The notes beneath the pieces were generated by a model. The model had not been told where the DNA came from. It searched no databases and saw only the letters and a list, made by a program, of their open reading frames with translations. The position numbers and the translations under genes are program-made. Shown here piece after piece: positions 22,466 through 34,373 of a stretch of DNA of 64,000 nt. This DNA comes from Fomes fomentarius (taxonomy: Eukaryota > Basidiomycota > Agaricomycetes > Polyporales > Polyporaceae): positions 992,001 to 1,056,000 of the forward strand of contig JABYQN010000008.1 of NCBI GenBank assembly GCA_022606135.1, given 5' to 3'. The first letter of the stretch is position 1; each line of letters starts with the position of its first letter.

Positions 22466-23419
22466 CTGCCCTCGATTTCACACACGGCAGTACGGAGGAC
22501 GATTACTTTCACATAGAGTTGTACGAGACGCTCCCTCAAGGGCACGCGCAGATCACGAGAGATGTAGGGAGTTATCCGTTAGGAGGTGTAACTCTAGACT
22601 GGGTGTTGACTAGACGACGGGCCACTCATGTTGTACGAGTTACCTCGCCACACAAATGCAAGAACAGTTTCAGAATTTGGCGTCGACTCGTCGCTGCCTC
22701 AGGTCTCAGGGACGGTGGTTAACCACCGCCGTTCAAGACAGGCCTGGAGCGGCGCTGACTTGTCACATCAGGACCACATCTGCCAGTGCTCAGTCTTTCT
22801 GTGCACTCCGCACGAAATATTGATAGAGAGATATTCTCCCACCTCAACCGGGCTCCTGGTTCGCAACCCCAGCATCTGATGAAATACATGCTCGCACTCG
22901 AGCTGGACCTGAGTACTTATGGCGAGCTTGCAGGATGGACCCTTGGGCGATGTATCCCAAGCACACAGGATCGCACTGAAGCTCACGTTGACCACTATTG
23001 GAGCTACACGAGCTTCGTGGTCATACCGTGACTGGCAGGATAGCGCCTTGGAGCATCCTGGCCCCCAACCTCCGTTCTCGAAATCGCTTGTGGAGCTCGA
23101 GGGGAAGCGCGCTCAAACCTCAAATGGAATCGCAATGTCCACAGGAGACACCCCAGTCAAGAGAGCCAACCTCCCTTTCCCCGCCTGTCATATGAGGCAT
23201 TGACTTCACGAGAATCTCGGCTGTCCGCGACCCCGTTGTTTCTCAGGACATGTTCCCGCATAGCTTAACAGTGCAATAACACTTTTATGATGCCCTTGCT
23301 GATCTCCCGAGCCGGATGGATAACTGTGATATGACATCTATGTTTTCGAGACTTCTATAGTATGTTGTCCAGACACCAGGTCTAGACTAGTGTATGTGTA
23401 CATGCATATACGGATCTCG
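22466..23419. other. convergent intergenic region
   Basis: Frames here are short. Part of 22430-22620 may be a terminal exon of the F-box gene; otherwise I see nothing. Confidence 0.4.
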
Positions 23420-24325
23420 TCAAACGACGCCGGGGAAAGACTGCCCAGCAATCATGAGGCCGAGGCCGATCCTCGCGGCGTGGCCAGTCTCGCTGGCAGA
23501 CTGCGTGAAGGCTGTCCGTCCCAGCGGCGCTCCAGGCGTGCGGCGGAACGAGTCGGCGTTCAGCTGGCGATGCGATGGGCTCACAATCGCATCTCCTTCG
23601 AGGACGAACAGTCCGGCGACGCCCTGCAACGCCTTGTGGGCGGATGAGAATCGCGAGCGGCGGTGCGGGAAGAGGGGGCGGTCGAAGTCCGGAGGAGTGG
23701 GGAGCATGCTCGGTGATGGAGCTTCGACGGTCATCCTCGAGCTGCGGTAGGGGCGGCCGAAGTGGGGAGTGGGGAGCATGCTCGGTGATGGCGCCTCGAA
23801 CATCTTCCTCGAACTGCGGTGCGGGAAATGGGGGCGGCCGAAGTTGGGAGTGGGGAGCATGCTCGGCGATGGCGCTTCGACGATCTCCCTCCAGGGTTGA
23901 TGGTCGATTGATGCAGCGAGCAGCTCTGGCGCCGCGGCCGAGTCCGGCGTGGACGGGCGCGACGAGCTGAGGGTGGTTTCGGGGATGGTGGAGGAATCTA
24001 CAATGCACGGCGTCAGCACATGTATTATTGCAAATGCACGAGACATGAACCTACCATAGCAAGAAGGAATGGTGGTAGCAGAGTGAATGCGGACCTCGCG
24101 AGGAACGAACGTTGCCGCCGGGGCGCGTACGTTGCGTTGGGTTGTAGTGGAAGGGAGCCCGTGTCCGAGCGACTCACGGAGTTTGCGCTGGAGCTCGAGC
24201 GACTTCTGACGGTGGTTGGGCGGGAAGGGGCCCTTGGTGCTCGACGTTGACGAACCGGTCGTGAACGCCGAGCTGGCGAGATTCGACGCCGTGCAGGCGA
24301 AGGCGAAGGCGGTGTTCGTAGCCAT
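23420..24325 (-). CDS. low-complexity protein with three internal repeats, unknown function
   Basis: Two exons (24055-24325 and 23420-23997, with a 57-nt intron) give 282 aa from MATNTAFAF. No catalytic domain is recognised. The N-terminus is Ser/Thr/Ala-rich without a convincing signal peptide. Near the middle lie three copies of a 24-27-residue unit built around EAPSPSMLPTP followed by an aromatic/Arg segment (FGRPHFPHRSSR). At DNA level the copies are at about 23690, 23769 and 23850, spaced 72 and 81 bp. The tail is Arg/Ser/Ala-rich. Ser-Pro and Thr-Pro sites in each unit would suit proline-directed kinases, but that is inference. The minus-strand TATA element and clean splice sites support a real gene. 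Confidence 0.7.
   Translation of the reverse strand: MATNTAFAFACTASNLASSAFTTGSSTSSTKGPFPPNHRQKSLELQRKLRESLGHGLPSTTTQRNVRAPAATFVPREVRIHSATTIPSCYGRFMSRAFAIIHVLTPCIVDSSTIPETTLSSSRPSTPDSAAAPELLAASIDHQPWREIVEAPSPSMLPTPNFGRPHFPHRSSRKMFEAPSPSMLPTPHFGRPYRSSRMTVEAPSPSMLPTPPDFDRPLFPHRRSRFSSAHKALQGVAGLFVLEGDAIVSPSHRQLNADSFRRTPGAPLGRTAFTQSASETGHAARIGLGLMIAGQSFPGVV
23655..23905. repeat. three tandem coding repeats of 72-81 bp
   Basis: GTGGGGAGCATGCTCGG occurs at 23698, 23769 and 23850 on the plus strand, each time followed by a related CGATGG(C/A)GC(T/C)TCGA block. Unit lengths are multiples of three, so the repeat expands or contracts without shifting frame. Confidence 0.85.
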
Positions 24326-24418
24326 TATAGGTTTTACGTACTGGGTTGGGTGAACAGATATTTGTGAGGTTTGGATGAGTGTTTGCGATGATGGGGAGTT
24401 GAGTGGTCGGGACGCCTC

Positions 24419-24427
24419 CTTATATAC
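24419..24427 (-). promoter_or_regulatory. TATA box of the repeat-protein gene
   Basis: The minus strand reads GGTATATAAGG, about 95 bp before the ATG at 24325. This is a textbook TATA element and supports the direction and start of the gene. Confidence 0.6.
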
Positions 24428-26146
24428 CGTTGGCCTCATAATCCATTCAGAGCTGAGGGCTGGTCGAGACCGTTCCAAAGACTGAGTAAGCCTCGTGTTG
24501 CTCCTTCACCCGCGACTTGCCCCGTCTGATTCACGATGAAGATGTCACGGAAAAGCCGTGAGTGACAGGGCGGATTCGGATATGTCATTGATGGTCAGAA
24601 TGACAATGTTGGATATTAAACCAGCCTGGGATCTGAAGGTTAAGCTGTGTAGCTCGGGGTCTAGAACATTTGTCACTGCATTGGAAAGCAGTTCAGCAAG
24701 CCGTATACTGATCAGGTGACGGATTGTGCCGTCGGGCATTTTTTGGGTGGCATAGCCGTTCACCGACAGTAGTCCGCTGGTACTCATTGCTTCGTGTTCC
24801 AATATGTCCCGGTCCCGGCAGCTGCACGACCACTGACCTGCACGGGAGGCGAGTTATGTATATGCATCGATTATCAATCTCTCGTAGAAAAATACACGGA
24901 CAAAGCAAATAGACGTACCTGTATGATCAACCATTCCCGGCTCTAATGGTATCCATTTGTCCCGGATTTGTCACTGTCTCGAGCGCGGGCTTATTGTCGA
25001 GGTATCGTGCAGACATGAGATGGAAAATGGACAGCAGAAGTTCGGAGAGTGTGACATTGATGGATTGCAAGTACAGAAGTACAGGATGTACCCGATGGGC
25101 ACACAGGCTAATACGCCTCCTGAGAGCCCTATTCACGACGGGCAGAGCGTCCAGAACCGGACGCCAAAACTGTCCAGGCATTCCTCCCTTGAAGATGAGA
25201 CCTACTTTTGTACATTTCTCAATACTTCTTTGCAATCGGAATCGTACCAGCTTATGTCCAGGTTGTATCACGTTGGCGTCCGGTTCTGGCGCTCTGCCAT
25301 GCGAACCAGCTACGCGAACCGTACAGCCACACGCGAAACTATTCAAGTACCTCATACGATGTCATGCACTATCGCTACGGCCCGACGACACAGAATGCTC
25401 GACAAGGCCACAGGATGCGCCAAGTACTGCAAACATACGCAAGCAGTGTATTAAGACTAAGCTTGTCGATCATGTCTCTTGGAAGGAGGTCAATAGGATG
25501 AGTCACGCGTGACTCGGCAGGGGTTCTCACACGTCCCCCGGGATGTCGTTGCGCCATTCCTGCCTGATCGTTGGCTAGGAAGCCCAGGACTGGAGACTAG
25601 TGCAGACAAAGTTTCCATACCTCACGAGACGCGGGGGGGGGGGGGTCTTGCTGTCCTTGGAGGGTGCTATTATCGAATAACCCCGAGGACGAAGGCGAGG
25701 ACGGGGTATGGTTGGAACATGCGGCCAGTTTTGCGCGCGCGAGAGAGAGTTCGTCAGAACAGCGCCGTCGAGGACGATCAGAGCGAGTCATCGACGGAGA
25801 GCAAGAAGACTAGAAGGTTGTGCGGAAACGATGGATATCAATGACCGTAAGGTCCCACCATTGTGTAGAACCACTCACAGTCACCACGAGGCATCGCCAG
25901 AGCTATGTGCTTGGATGCGCAACTACGTCGTCAGGACCTCCCATGTGCACGTAGAGGGGCCTACGGGACGCACGCAGAGAGATTCCAGCTATCCGATCCA
26001 AATCCGGAGAACATCCAATGAATCAGCATCATGAGGGGTATACACTTTTTAGTAAATGTCTGATATCCTGTACATATACAATACCGTAGCATCGTCCAGA
26101 ACCGAGGGAAGTGGTAGCACCTCCCGAGGGAGGTGTCAGGGTGACC
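24428..26146. other. 1.7 kb without a recognisable gene
   Basis: Open frames of 60-190 aa occur on both strands but overlap each other and match no family I know. A run of 13 G residues lies at 25633-25645. A minus-strand stretch near 24545-24802 has protein-like composition, but no splice partner could be found. Confidence 0.45.
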
Positions 26147-27622
26147 TCACCGGTCCTTGTCAGCACTCACCAGCTCCGACGCGAGCCGCGCGAGCATCTC
26201 GTCCGCGCGCGGATTTGGCGGCCACGTCTTCCCGTCACCCGTACTGTCTCACGCAAACAGAACGTATCAGGATTGTGCAGTTCCCGAACAGTCTGGGGAA
26301 AGTAAGGAGGAGAGTGAACGGGACGCACCATGACCCCCCACAAACCAACCTCCACACCCATCCCCATGTCCTCGACCACCCGAACACCTGAGACCAATTC
26401 CGCTTGAAGCCGACATCGTACAGACGGATGTGGCGGTGCGCCTCGCGGACGAGAACGCGCTGCTCGAAGGAAAGCTCGTGCTCGAGCGGGGGGTTCGACA
26501 GCTTGCGCGAGTCGGCGTTGTCCGGGAGCGGGGGAATGTGGCGCAGGAGGAGGAAGGGCGATAGAGACTCGAGCGTCGTTTGGTTCGTCCTGCCAAGCAT
26601 TAAATATGGTATGGAAGGTGAGTTTAGGAGCCGCCTGAGAATAAGAGAGGAGAAGCAAAGGGGATACGCACGAGACGAGGTAGAGGTGGTAGAAGCAGAA
26701 GGAGCCGATGACCATGCTGATCACGATTCCGTAGAAGGCGAGGAACATGGCGTGCAGCGGCGTTGTCTCGTCGATCTCGAGCGCGTGTGTGAATGCCCAG
26801 TATGTTACTGAGCAGCAGAGCGCGGCGATATAGACTGCGAGGGTGGTTACGCAGCATAGGAAGTGGACGAATGATGCATGGGTGCGGTGGCCCTAGGTTC
26901 ATACCTCAGCTGAGGAATCTTAACTCGTCGGGATGGCGGGTGGGCTGCTTACTATGCACTTGTGACCCAGCCACATACAATGGTGATCTACGCAGTCCAT
27001 CAGTACTGCGTCTACACGGAGTTGCATCCCCAAGAAGTGATTGGAACTTACCCATCTTCAACACACACCGACCACATGTCCCACAATGGTGCGCGCGTTC
27101 AGGCTTGGGTGCCACGCACTTTCTACACCATTTGCCCGGTCCATGTGCCTCCTCGCCCTCCGGAGGGGCCAGGAGGGCCTCCAAGAAGTCTTCCTCCTCC
27201 CCTTCGCTATTTTCTTCGACGCGAGAGCTATCCCCGACGGGTCCGGGGTCGCGCGCGAGGACGATGATGAGGGAAGAGAATGCCATGAAGGTGAGGGTGT
27301 AGATCACAAGCAGGTGGAGACCCATACGGAAGAGCATGCCGTGTATTCGGTAGTGGTAGTTGACGAAGACGATGAGGAGAGAGGGGTGTGGGCCGAGTAT
27401 CATGGCGACAGCCACTATCGGACATTACGAATGTGTCAGAACGCGATACAAGTAAGGAACGAGAATGAGGTGCAGGGACGTACATCCGAGAGGGAGGTAG
27501 TGGTACCATCGTTTACGGAGGATGCGGTCGTCGCCCACGACGTCGTCTTCGTCGACGGCGCCGAGTCGGGGCGGCGAAGGGAGGTGGAGGGAAAGGAGCG
27601 GCGTGTCCGAGGTCCGGGACAT
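26147..27622 (-). CDS. DHHC-type protein S-palmitoyltransferase
   Basis: This enzyme adds palmitate to cysteines of membrane-associated proteins at ER, Golgi, vacuole or plasma membrane. Six exons (27484-27622, 27052-27414, 26953-26987, 26672-26892, 26329-26589, 26147-26243) join in phase to 371 aa. Two hydrophobic segments precede the zinc-binding Cys-rich domain (WCRKC, KPERAHHCGTCGRC), which leads into DHHC followed by MWLGHKCIGHRTH. The Asp of DHHC is split by an intron. Two further membrane segments follow, then the conserved TTxE motif (NQTTLE) and a cytosolic tail with NWSQVFGW and WPPNPRADEM. The Pro usual after DHHC is Met here. A PFA3/PFA4-type Pfa protein is the nearest description. 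It shares a short promoter region with CSN1. Confidence 0.92.
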
Positions 27623-27937
27623 TCTTCACAGGCGTTCTCGGGGGCCGCCAGGCCAAGATGTACAACGAGAGAGCAGTCGGAAACAAGAGAGATAAGAAAA
27701 GGATAAGTAGAGAGAGAGAGTCTAAGAGAAGAGAGAGAGAGATGGTCGCTGCGTCTGTCGTCACCGCCCTCTCCCCGTCGATCGCAGCATCTCCCTCACA
27801 AATCTCGACAAAAGGCTGTGCTCCCGCCTCGCGTGCGACAGACGCCGGCGCTGCGTCCCAAGCGCCCGCTCTTCTAGCCTTCTGCCACTTCTTCGTCCCA
27901 ATCTATCCGTCGTATCCCTTTACAAAGCCACGCAAAC
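27623..27937. promoter_or_regulatory. bidirectional promoter region (DHHC transferase / CSN1)
   Basis: Only 315 bp separate the two start codons, which point apart. The interval has a long purine-rich GA tract (27708-27742) on the plus strand, such as is often found in nucleosome-poor fungal promoters, and no TATA box. Confidence 0.6.
27708..27742. repeat. GA-rich simple-sequence tract
   Basis: About 35 nt of near-uninterrupted GA/AG dinucleotides inside the shared promoter of the DHHC and CSN1 genes. Candidate site for GAGA-type factors; also prone to length change. Confidence 0.7.
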
Positions 27938-30023
27938 ATGGACGTCGACATTATAGAAGAGGATGTGCCTCATACTTACACCGTCAAGACTGTTGGAAAG
28001 CGGTCAAGGATCCCGGTAGACGACGCGCATCCCTTTGAGATCGAGGCATACATCAGCGGGTACTCAGGTTCGTTTCACCAACTCTTCAGCAGTCACTTAT
28101 TCAGTCAATCGCGGAACCGCGCCGACGTGCATTGCATCGTCTAGGGAGAAGCTATGTGGAACGACTTCTGCACATCATGTCTATATGCCCGACTCTTGCG
28201 CCACAGGCCCTCCAGCTCGCTGCAAAGGAGGCCCTCAACGGCCGGGACACTGCCCTATACCACAGCATCTACTTGGCATACGATCGCGTGCACAACGAAA
28301 AATCGGATGAGATTCCTGACTCGTCAGCGGTCCTTGCACAAGATGCAAGGTGGATAGAGGAGACGAATGCGAAGAACCAGGCGGAGAAGACAAAGCTTGA
28401 AGTCGAGCTCAAGACGTACTCGAGTAACATGATCAAGGAGAGCATTCGGGTATGCTGCAAGTTATGGTTGTGTCTGTGTACGACTCACCGTCCTTGAATG
28501 ATAGATGGCCCATCGCGATCTGGGCGATTTCTACCGTGCCGTCGGCGAGCATCCATCGTCTCTGAAGCACTATACCAAGTCTCGCGAGTTCTGTACGACA
28601 AGCCAGCACGTACTTGACATGTGCATGTCTGTCCTCGAGGTGAGTCCGATCTATCCATTGTTCCGCCGCGCACAGCCGGATCCACATCGCTGGGGATATG
28701 CATATACATGTTGCCTACTCCTACAATTCCTACAACTCCTCCCCTACCTGCCATCAACCTCGAACTCGACTTGAACAACAAAGCTAACCCTTCTCCCCGC
28801 AGCTCCTCATGGAACAGCGCAGCTACTCGCACATCGGCACCTACGTCTTCAAAGCCGAGGCCGCGCTCGACTCCGCTACAAGCGTCCGCCCGCCGACCGG
28901 CCCCGAGGCCCCCGCCGGCGCCGCACAGGCCAGCAGAGACAAGCGCAACGCGGAGCGCGAGAAGGTGCAGAGCAAGCTTGATCTCGCAACCGCGATCTCC
29001 CATTTGGGGCAGATGAGCTACGAGAAGGCCGCCCAGGCGTTCTTGAAGGTCGGCCCGCCGAAGGGTTTGGAGGATTGGCTTGGCAAGGTGCGTTCGGAAC
29101 TCCTTGTTCCCTACGTAATCTCAAGTGTCCAGCTGCTGTTGTTGACGAAATAATGTTCCGCATTGGTTATAGCTGATTGCGCCTGGAGATGTGGCCATCT
29201 ACGCGACGCTGTGTGCGCTCGCGACGTTCAGCCGGGGCCAGATCCGCGCGCAGGTGCTCGAAAACGACACGTTTGGGCTCTACATCGAGCAGGAGCCGTA
29301 CGTCCGCGAGCTCATCGAGGCGTACACCAACAACCGCTTCAAGACCGTGCTCGAGACCCTCGAGCGGTACTCGGTCAGTCCCTTCTTCCTCGCATCCCTC
29401 CATCCCTCTGTCCCTCCAATCAAAAGGTTTGACATGACTCACGCACCTGGCATGCAGACGCGCCATGCGGTGGACGTGCACCTCGTGCAGCACGTGTTGG
29501 CGCTATCAAATCTGATCCGGAGCAAAGCCCTCGTGCAGTACTTCCAGCCGTTCGCATCGATTCGCCTCGAGCGCATGAGCCAGGCGTTTGGCTGGTCCGT
29601 CGACGAGCTCGAGCAGCAGGTCGTCAACCTCATCCAATCGGGTGAGATCAGGGCAAGGGTGGACCGGCAGAATAAGGTGCGTTCACTGTCGGGTAGATTG
29701 GGTGTGGAGACGGAGGCTGATGAGGGCTTGCGTTCGCAGATCTTGAAGGCAAAGGAGACGGACCAGCGCGCGGCACTGTTCGCGAAGGCGATCAGGAACG
29801 GGCAGGATATGCAGTCGACAAACCGGAAGCTGCTGCTCCGTATGCGGCTGTAAGTGCGCCTTCCCTTTTCTGTCCAGTTTCTCTTGGTCTTCGGAAAGAG
29901 CTCATGTTTTGGCCGGTACGCAGACAACAAGCGGACTTGGTCGTCAAGCCACCGAAGACAGGCCAGACCGCCTTCCACCACCTCCTGCCGCACCCGAGCG
30001 AGTATCTCTCCGGCGACTACTGA
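27938..30023 (+). CDS. CSN1: COP9 signalosome subunit 1
   Basis: CSN1 is a scaffold of the COP9 signalosome, which removes NEDD8 from cullins and so controls SCF ligases. Eight exons (27938-28067, 28145-28449, 28505-28639, 28803-29087, 29173-29373, 29458-29676, 29740-29849, 29924-30023) join in phase to 494 aa, the family size. The N-terminal half is the helical RPN7-type repeat region ([31 protein letters not shown]). Residues about 300-425 form the PCI domain with its winged helix ([37 protein letters not shown]). The closing QQADLVV segment matches CSN1 rather than the related proteasome subunit Rpn7. In this window it would act on the same ligase class as the F-box proteins, though without physical linkage. 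Confidence 0.93.
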
Positions 30024-30987
30024 GGTTTGACTGTGAAATTGGAGAGATGACGACCTGATGAAGTATCCCCGATTGTAGCTCTGAGCATCTGACGCACTTG
30101 TCTTCAATCCGCTTTTTCACAACATGTACACTATGCAGGGATTGCGCTGCGATACTATCTTTCTTTGTAGCACGCCTCCAGATCCCGAAGACCATCCGCC
30201 CGTGTTCTCTATGACCGCGCAACTGCGTCCGAAACGACTGGCGGGCCGGCCATGGTGGCAGGGTGTGTCGGAAGGGCGGGTGGAGTCTAGATGTCAGATA
30301 TCCATGAAATCGCGTTCGCGATCGAAATCTTTATCTCAGTGGAATGTTCAACGCTACCTGTCAGAGTCAATCCGCTTCCCATTGGACGGGGATTTAGTGA
30401 ATCATCGCGAGGTTTGGCATTAAGCGGGGACAAAATACTGTTCGCTGCAAGCAGGACACCGTCCCGTCCGTCTCCGTCCGTCGTTCGATGCTCTCCACAC
30501 TCGGGCTGAAGTTCTCTGAATGTGCGCGGGGGAGTGCAAAGCACGGCCGGACGGGTATGTTCGTCCGGGTGGTTTGTTCTGAAATTCTCGGGGGCCGTCC
30601 GGGTGTTGAACATGCATGAAATCCAGTTCTTGGGCACGCTGTTCAGCCTCCGCTTCTGGGCCGGATGAGTACCGAGCAGGTCATGTAATAGTATTGGGTA
30701 CACTGGCAGGACTGCAGGAACGTACTTCTAGGCAAGTCAAAGGATTCCTAGTTAGTCCCGGGGCGTGTCTATACTACGACGGCGTCCAAGTGACATGCAA
30801 TGAAGTCCTTGAATCGTAAGACATACAAAACCCTCGGGATAGCATGTGCGACTACTTATGCATGTTATGGCCCGCGGTCACAGTGCGCGCTAAAAATGCG
30901 CGTCTGCCAGATTTGGGGGTAGAAGCGCCGGCGCGGGAAAGTGCACTGAACTACAGTGCAAGCCGATGTTGTTCATCTACCACAAAA
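30024..30987. other. intergenic region, no gene seen
   Basis: This is the 3' flank of CSN1 and the region before the broken F-box copy. No frame shows a family signature. Confidence 0.5.
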
Positions 30988-32214
30988 ATGTTCGACCCCC
31001 TGAACGGCGACATACTGTTCTCTATCTTCGAGAATCTCGACTATGTGGGACCTATCGACATGGATATAACATTGAAACAGAAGACATTAGCATGCTCCGC
31101 TCGTGTCTGCCAGGCATTCTACCTTCCCGCCATCCGCATTCTATGGCGGAGACTCGAAGATCTTATCCCTCTCCTCTCTGTGCTATGTCCTTTGCAAAGA
31201 TCCGGGAGGAAGGAGATCACACTGACGTCTACGTGAGCATACATGAACAACTCATGGCAATGAGATCCACTGCGTATTGACGACTTGTTTGAGCTAGACG
31301 TTAACCAACATCTCAACTATCGATTGGGAGCGTCTCCAGTTCCATGCTTCTCATATCCACTACCTCGGATCAGTTCTATGCGGTCCTCCCAGACGGCGCG
31401 CTCGAGGGAAGAAGGTTACGTTCTCCACCTGGGCCTTCGTTGGACACCTCACCTCGCGCATGCCATTGCTTCCCAATCTACGCGATATGGTGTACACATG
31501 GACATCCCCGGAGGATACAGAGATCTTGCATATTATCCCTCCGTCGCTGGGAGCTCCCCGTCATTTCACCAGCTATGCGACCTATGGGCGCAGCGCTTCC
31601 CGGCGCTGAAGGTCATCGAGTGCAACTTCGATATACCCATATGGGGTTCACAACGTGGACTGCTCAACGAGATCAATCCTCAACCCATCTCGCAAGTCAT
31701 CAAGCCTCTATCTAGTCTAGGCAGGCCAGCTATGCGAGCTCTCGCTCCTTTCCACAAGAAATCGGTTCACAGTCTTTGACCTCGATATCACTGAAATTGT
31801 CACAACCTGGACAGACCTGCAGACTCTCAAGCTCGACTTCTCGGCAGAAAAACCTCTCTTTTTCAGTTTCAGAAGCACACCATGCCCGGGGCTGACGTCC
31901 CTCTACCTCCTGGCAGTGCACTGTCCGAACCTACAGACCCTCTGGCTCCACCGTATCAAGCTGTCCGACCAATCACTAATGGACGAGATGGAAGAGCTCG
32001 CAATGCTCGTACCACCACGCCCCATGCTCGTAAATGTCCGGATTGCGGAAGTAGAGGCCGAGGACCTTCCTCGCTCCGGCTGATTGACCGCCTCTTCCCA
32101 AAAATCCGTATCCGGCCATTCCAACCCCAGGAGCACGAAGGTGCGCGGGCGTTTTGGAACGCACTCCGGGCTTGTCAAAAGGCCAGACGCGAGCAGGAGG
32201 AGGAACTGCTGTAG
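30988..32214 (+). pseudogene. broken F-box/LRR gene
   Basis: The first exon encodes a convincing F-box (MFDPLNGDILFSIFENLDY ... FYLPAIRILWRRLEDLIPLL), close in style to the gene at 10.4 kb. Matching downstream pieces occur in the right order but in different frames: ISTIDWERLQFHASHIHYLG (about 31310-31370), LPNLRDMVYTWTSPEDTEIL (about 31470-31530), a segment after 31570 in another frame, TVFDLDITEIVTTWTDLQTL (from about 31770), and finally LIDRLFPKIRIRPFQPQEHE after a frame change at about 32080. The last change lies inside a few bases, so no intron can explain it. At least two frameshifts and a stop at about 31611 make an intact product unlikely. Sequencing error is the alternative. Confidence 0.7.
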
Positions 32215-32754
32215 GTAGCCACCCCTAGTTTGACCGTGGTCTCTCAGTCCGCCGTTCAGTAACGTGGTCTGGGGACCGGGTGAGTCAGCGTGGTTTTCAC
32301 TCCAGTCAGATATCAAATGAACAGATTTCGAACCATCCTGCATGATTCAAGTGCCCCGAATGACCCGCCCCTACAGCAATCCCGGCGGGCGGGCCCAATC
32401 GTGAACACATCCTACTTGGGGGTGCATACAAATATCGACCAGCTCTGGTCAGTTCTGTGAGTTCCGTCTCGGGTGTCGGGGTCGGTCATCACAAACTCGG
32501 CGGATGTCGAGCAGTACCGCCTATGCCGACAAACGGTTGTCTGACATCCGAGTTAAGATCCAGTCCGTGCATTAAGGCTACGATTTCAATCTCTACTGCT
32601 CAAAGGCAATTTGTAAGGCCCCCCTCTCATGTATATAAGGAGCTCACATTTCTCGCCCCAAGTCCCCATCCCTCCCTTCGTTGTTCCTGGAGAACATATC
32701 CATATCTTTCGACTACATTACTCCCAATAACGCCCATTCGCCCATTCGCCCATC
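32215..32754. other. promoter region of the kinase gene
   Basis: No gene is seen. It contains the TATA element at 32632 and, before the start codon, three copies of CGCCCATT. Confidence 0.5.
32632..32640 (+). promoter_or_regulatory. TATA box of the kinase gene
   Basis: TATATAAGG lies 123 bp before the ATG at 32755. Strong match to the consensus and at a usual distance. Confidence 0.6.
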
Positions 32755-33991
32755 ATGCCCAGCGCAGCCCTCAAGCTCCCCAACCTCGCCGGCCTCGTCT
32801 TCCACAAGCGCTACCAATTCATCACCATGCTCGGCTCGGGCTCCTATGGCGTCGTTTACAAAGCCATCGACCTCGAGGGGCCGCCTGGAGACCGCGAGCG
32901 CGCCGTCAAGCTCGTCAGTAAAAAGGACTGCAGGCCCTCCTGGTGCGAGTCCTTCCGCAGAGAGATGGTCATGCACAAGCGCGCGTCGATGCATCCAAAC
33001 GTCATCACCCTCCACGACGCGTACGAGGACGATAGGTGGTTCGTTTTCGTCATGGACTGCTGCCGTGGGGGAGACCTCGCGACGTACATCAAGACGCAGG
33101 GTCCCTACCGAGACGAGACGAAGCTCCGAAACGCCTTCCTCACCCTTGTGAACACAGTGGACTGGCTCCACTCTAGGAAGATCTACCACCGCGACCTTAA
33201 GCCGCAGAACATCCTTGTGAACGAGGATGGCACCCAATTGTTCATCGCGGACTTTGGGCTCGCGAGCGAGGATCCCTCATATGTTCATCCCTGCGGTACT
33301 CCGGGGTACATGCCTCCAGGTGAGCCTTGTGTTCTCGACCAACGCGACCATTAATATACTCACACGACCATCCGTAGAGTGTCTCAACTATGAAGGCCGC
33401 TTCGTTCGCTCTGGCCCGCAAAGCGACACCTGGGCTCTAGGGCTCATCTTTGTCATCATGATGTCCGCTAAGATGCCATGGCACCGAGCGACGCCAGACA
33501 GCGTCCTCTACCTCCAGTTCGTCAAGAACCCTCGCTTCCTTATGGCGTCCATCCCCATGTCCCAAGGCGCGAACCGGCTCATCCGGCGCATGCTCCGCAC
33601 AAACACCCGCATCCGTGCGCGTCTGCCGCAAGTTCGCGAGTGGGTTACCGAGCTCGAGACCTTCTACCGCGTCGACGATATCGTCGAGCAGGACCTCGGC
33701 GTCAGGGAGGTGGTGACCTTTGCCGAAGAGAAGATGAGGTCGACGTTGGCATCCGAGAACAAGATCCACAACCTAAACTGGGCGCCGAACACGCGTGCGC
33801 GCCAGCTCGAGAGGGAACAGCGCTTGGCCGGTCCGGCTGTCGCCCTCACAACGTCCTCGTCGGCGAGGAGCACGCCCACCAGTTTCTTAACCCCGGATGG
33901 AAGCGTCGCGGTCATCAAGGGCACGTGCAGGAAGGACATCGGGGAGCGGTTGAAGAGCCTCGTTTCCCGCCTGGTGAGGGTTAGGGGATGA
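32755..33991 (+). CDS. serine/threonine protein kinase (Ran1/Pat1-like)
   Basis: Two exons (32755-33319, 33378-33991) join in phase to 392 aa. The kinase domain starts at about residue 20: glycine loop LGSGSYGVVYKA, the ATP-anchoring Lys52 in AVKLV, the C-helix Glu in FRREMVMHKR, catalytic loop HRDLKPQN, metal-binding DFG, and an activation segment ending CGTPGYMPPE, where PPE replaces the usual APE. SDTWALGLIF is the F-helix anchor. All catalytic residues are present, so it should be active. The closest general type is the fungal Ran1/Pat1/Ksp1-like group, judged from loop sequence. The C-terminal 100 residues are basic and Ser/Thr-rich, probably unstructured. A cell-cycle or nutrient role would be an extrapolation. 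Confidence 0.9.
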
Positions 33992-34373
33992 ATGTTGACC
34001 GTTGAACCCCAAGCGTACTGTATACTACATGCAAACGCCATCGACACTGCTGGCACTGTCACCCGTTTGGCACCACTACACACCAAGCACATTACCGCTT
34101 GTACATATCATGCATATCAGAACACATCATTTATACCAAAGATCAGAGTCAGTCGAATTACAGGCAGAATCCGTAAACTAGATACGATCTATCAAGCAGT
34201 CTCCCAGAACGCAAGCGACAGCAGTGAACAGACAGTGATACAACTACAGATAGCAGGAAATAACAAACCAGGACGGGAACGAGAGTCATGCATATGGGTC
34301 GTCAAGGAGTCATATTAAGGAGTTGCCGTTTGAAATTCTTCATCAGTCTTCTTGGACCAGGGGCTTTCTCGCT
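33992..34373. other. convergent intergenic region
   Basis: This lies between the 3' ends of the kinase (+) and the Trk transporter (-). AT-richer than the genes, with no gene seen. Confidence 0.5.

Noticed and set aside
25633..25645. Run of 13 G residues
   Set aside because: Simple homopolymer outside any recognised gene; it may be slippage or an assembly artefact.
26906..27415. 169-aa minus-strand frame as a separate gene
   Set aside because: It is exon 2 of the DHHC transferase plus read-through into the next intron.
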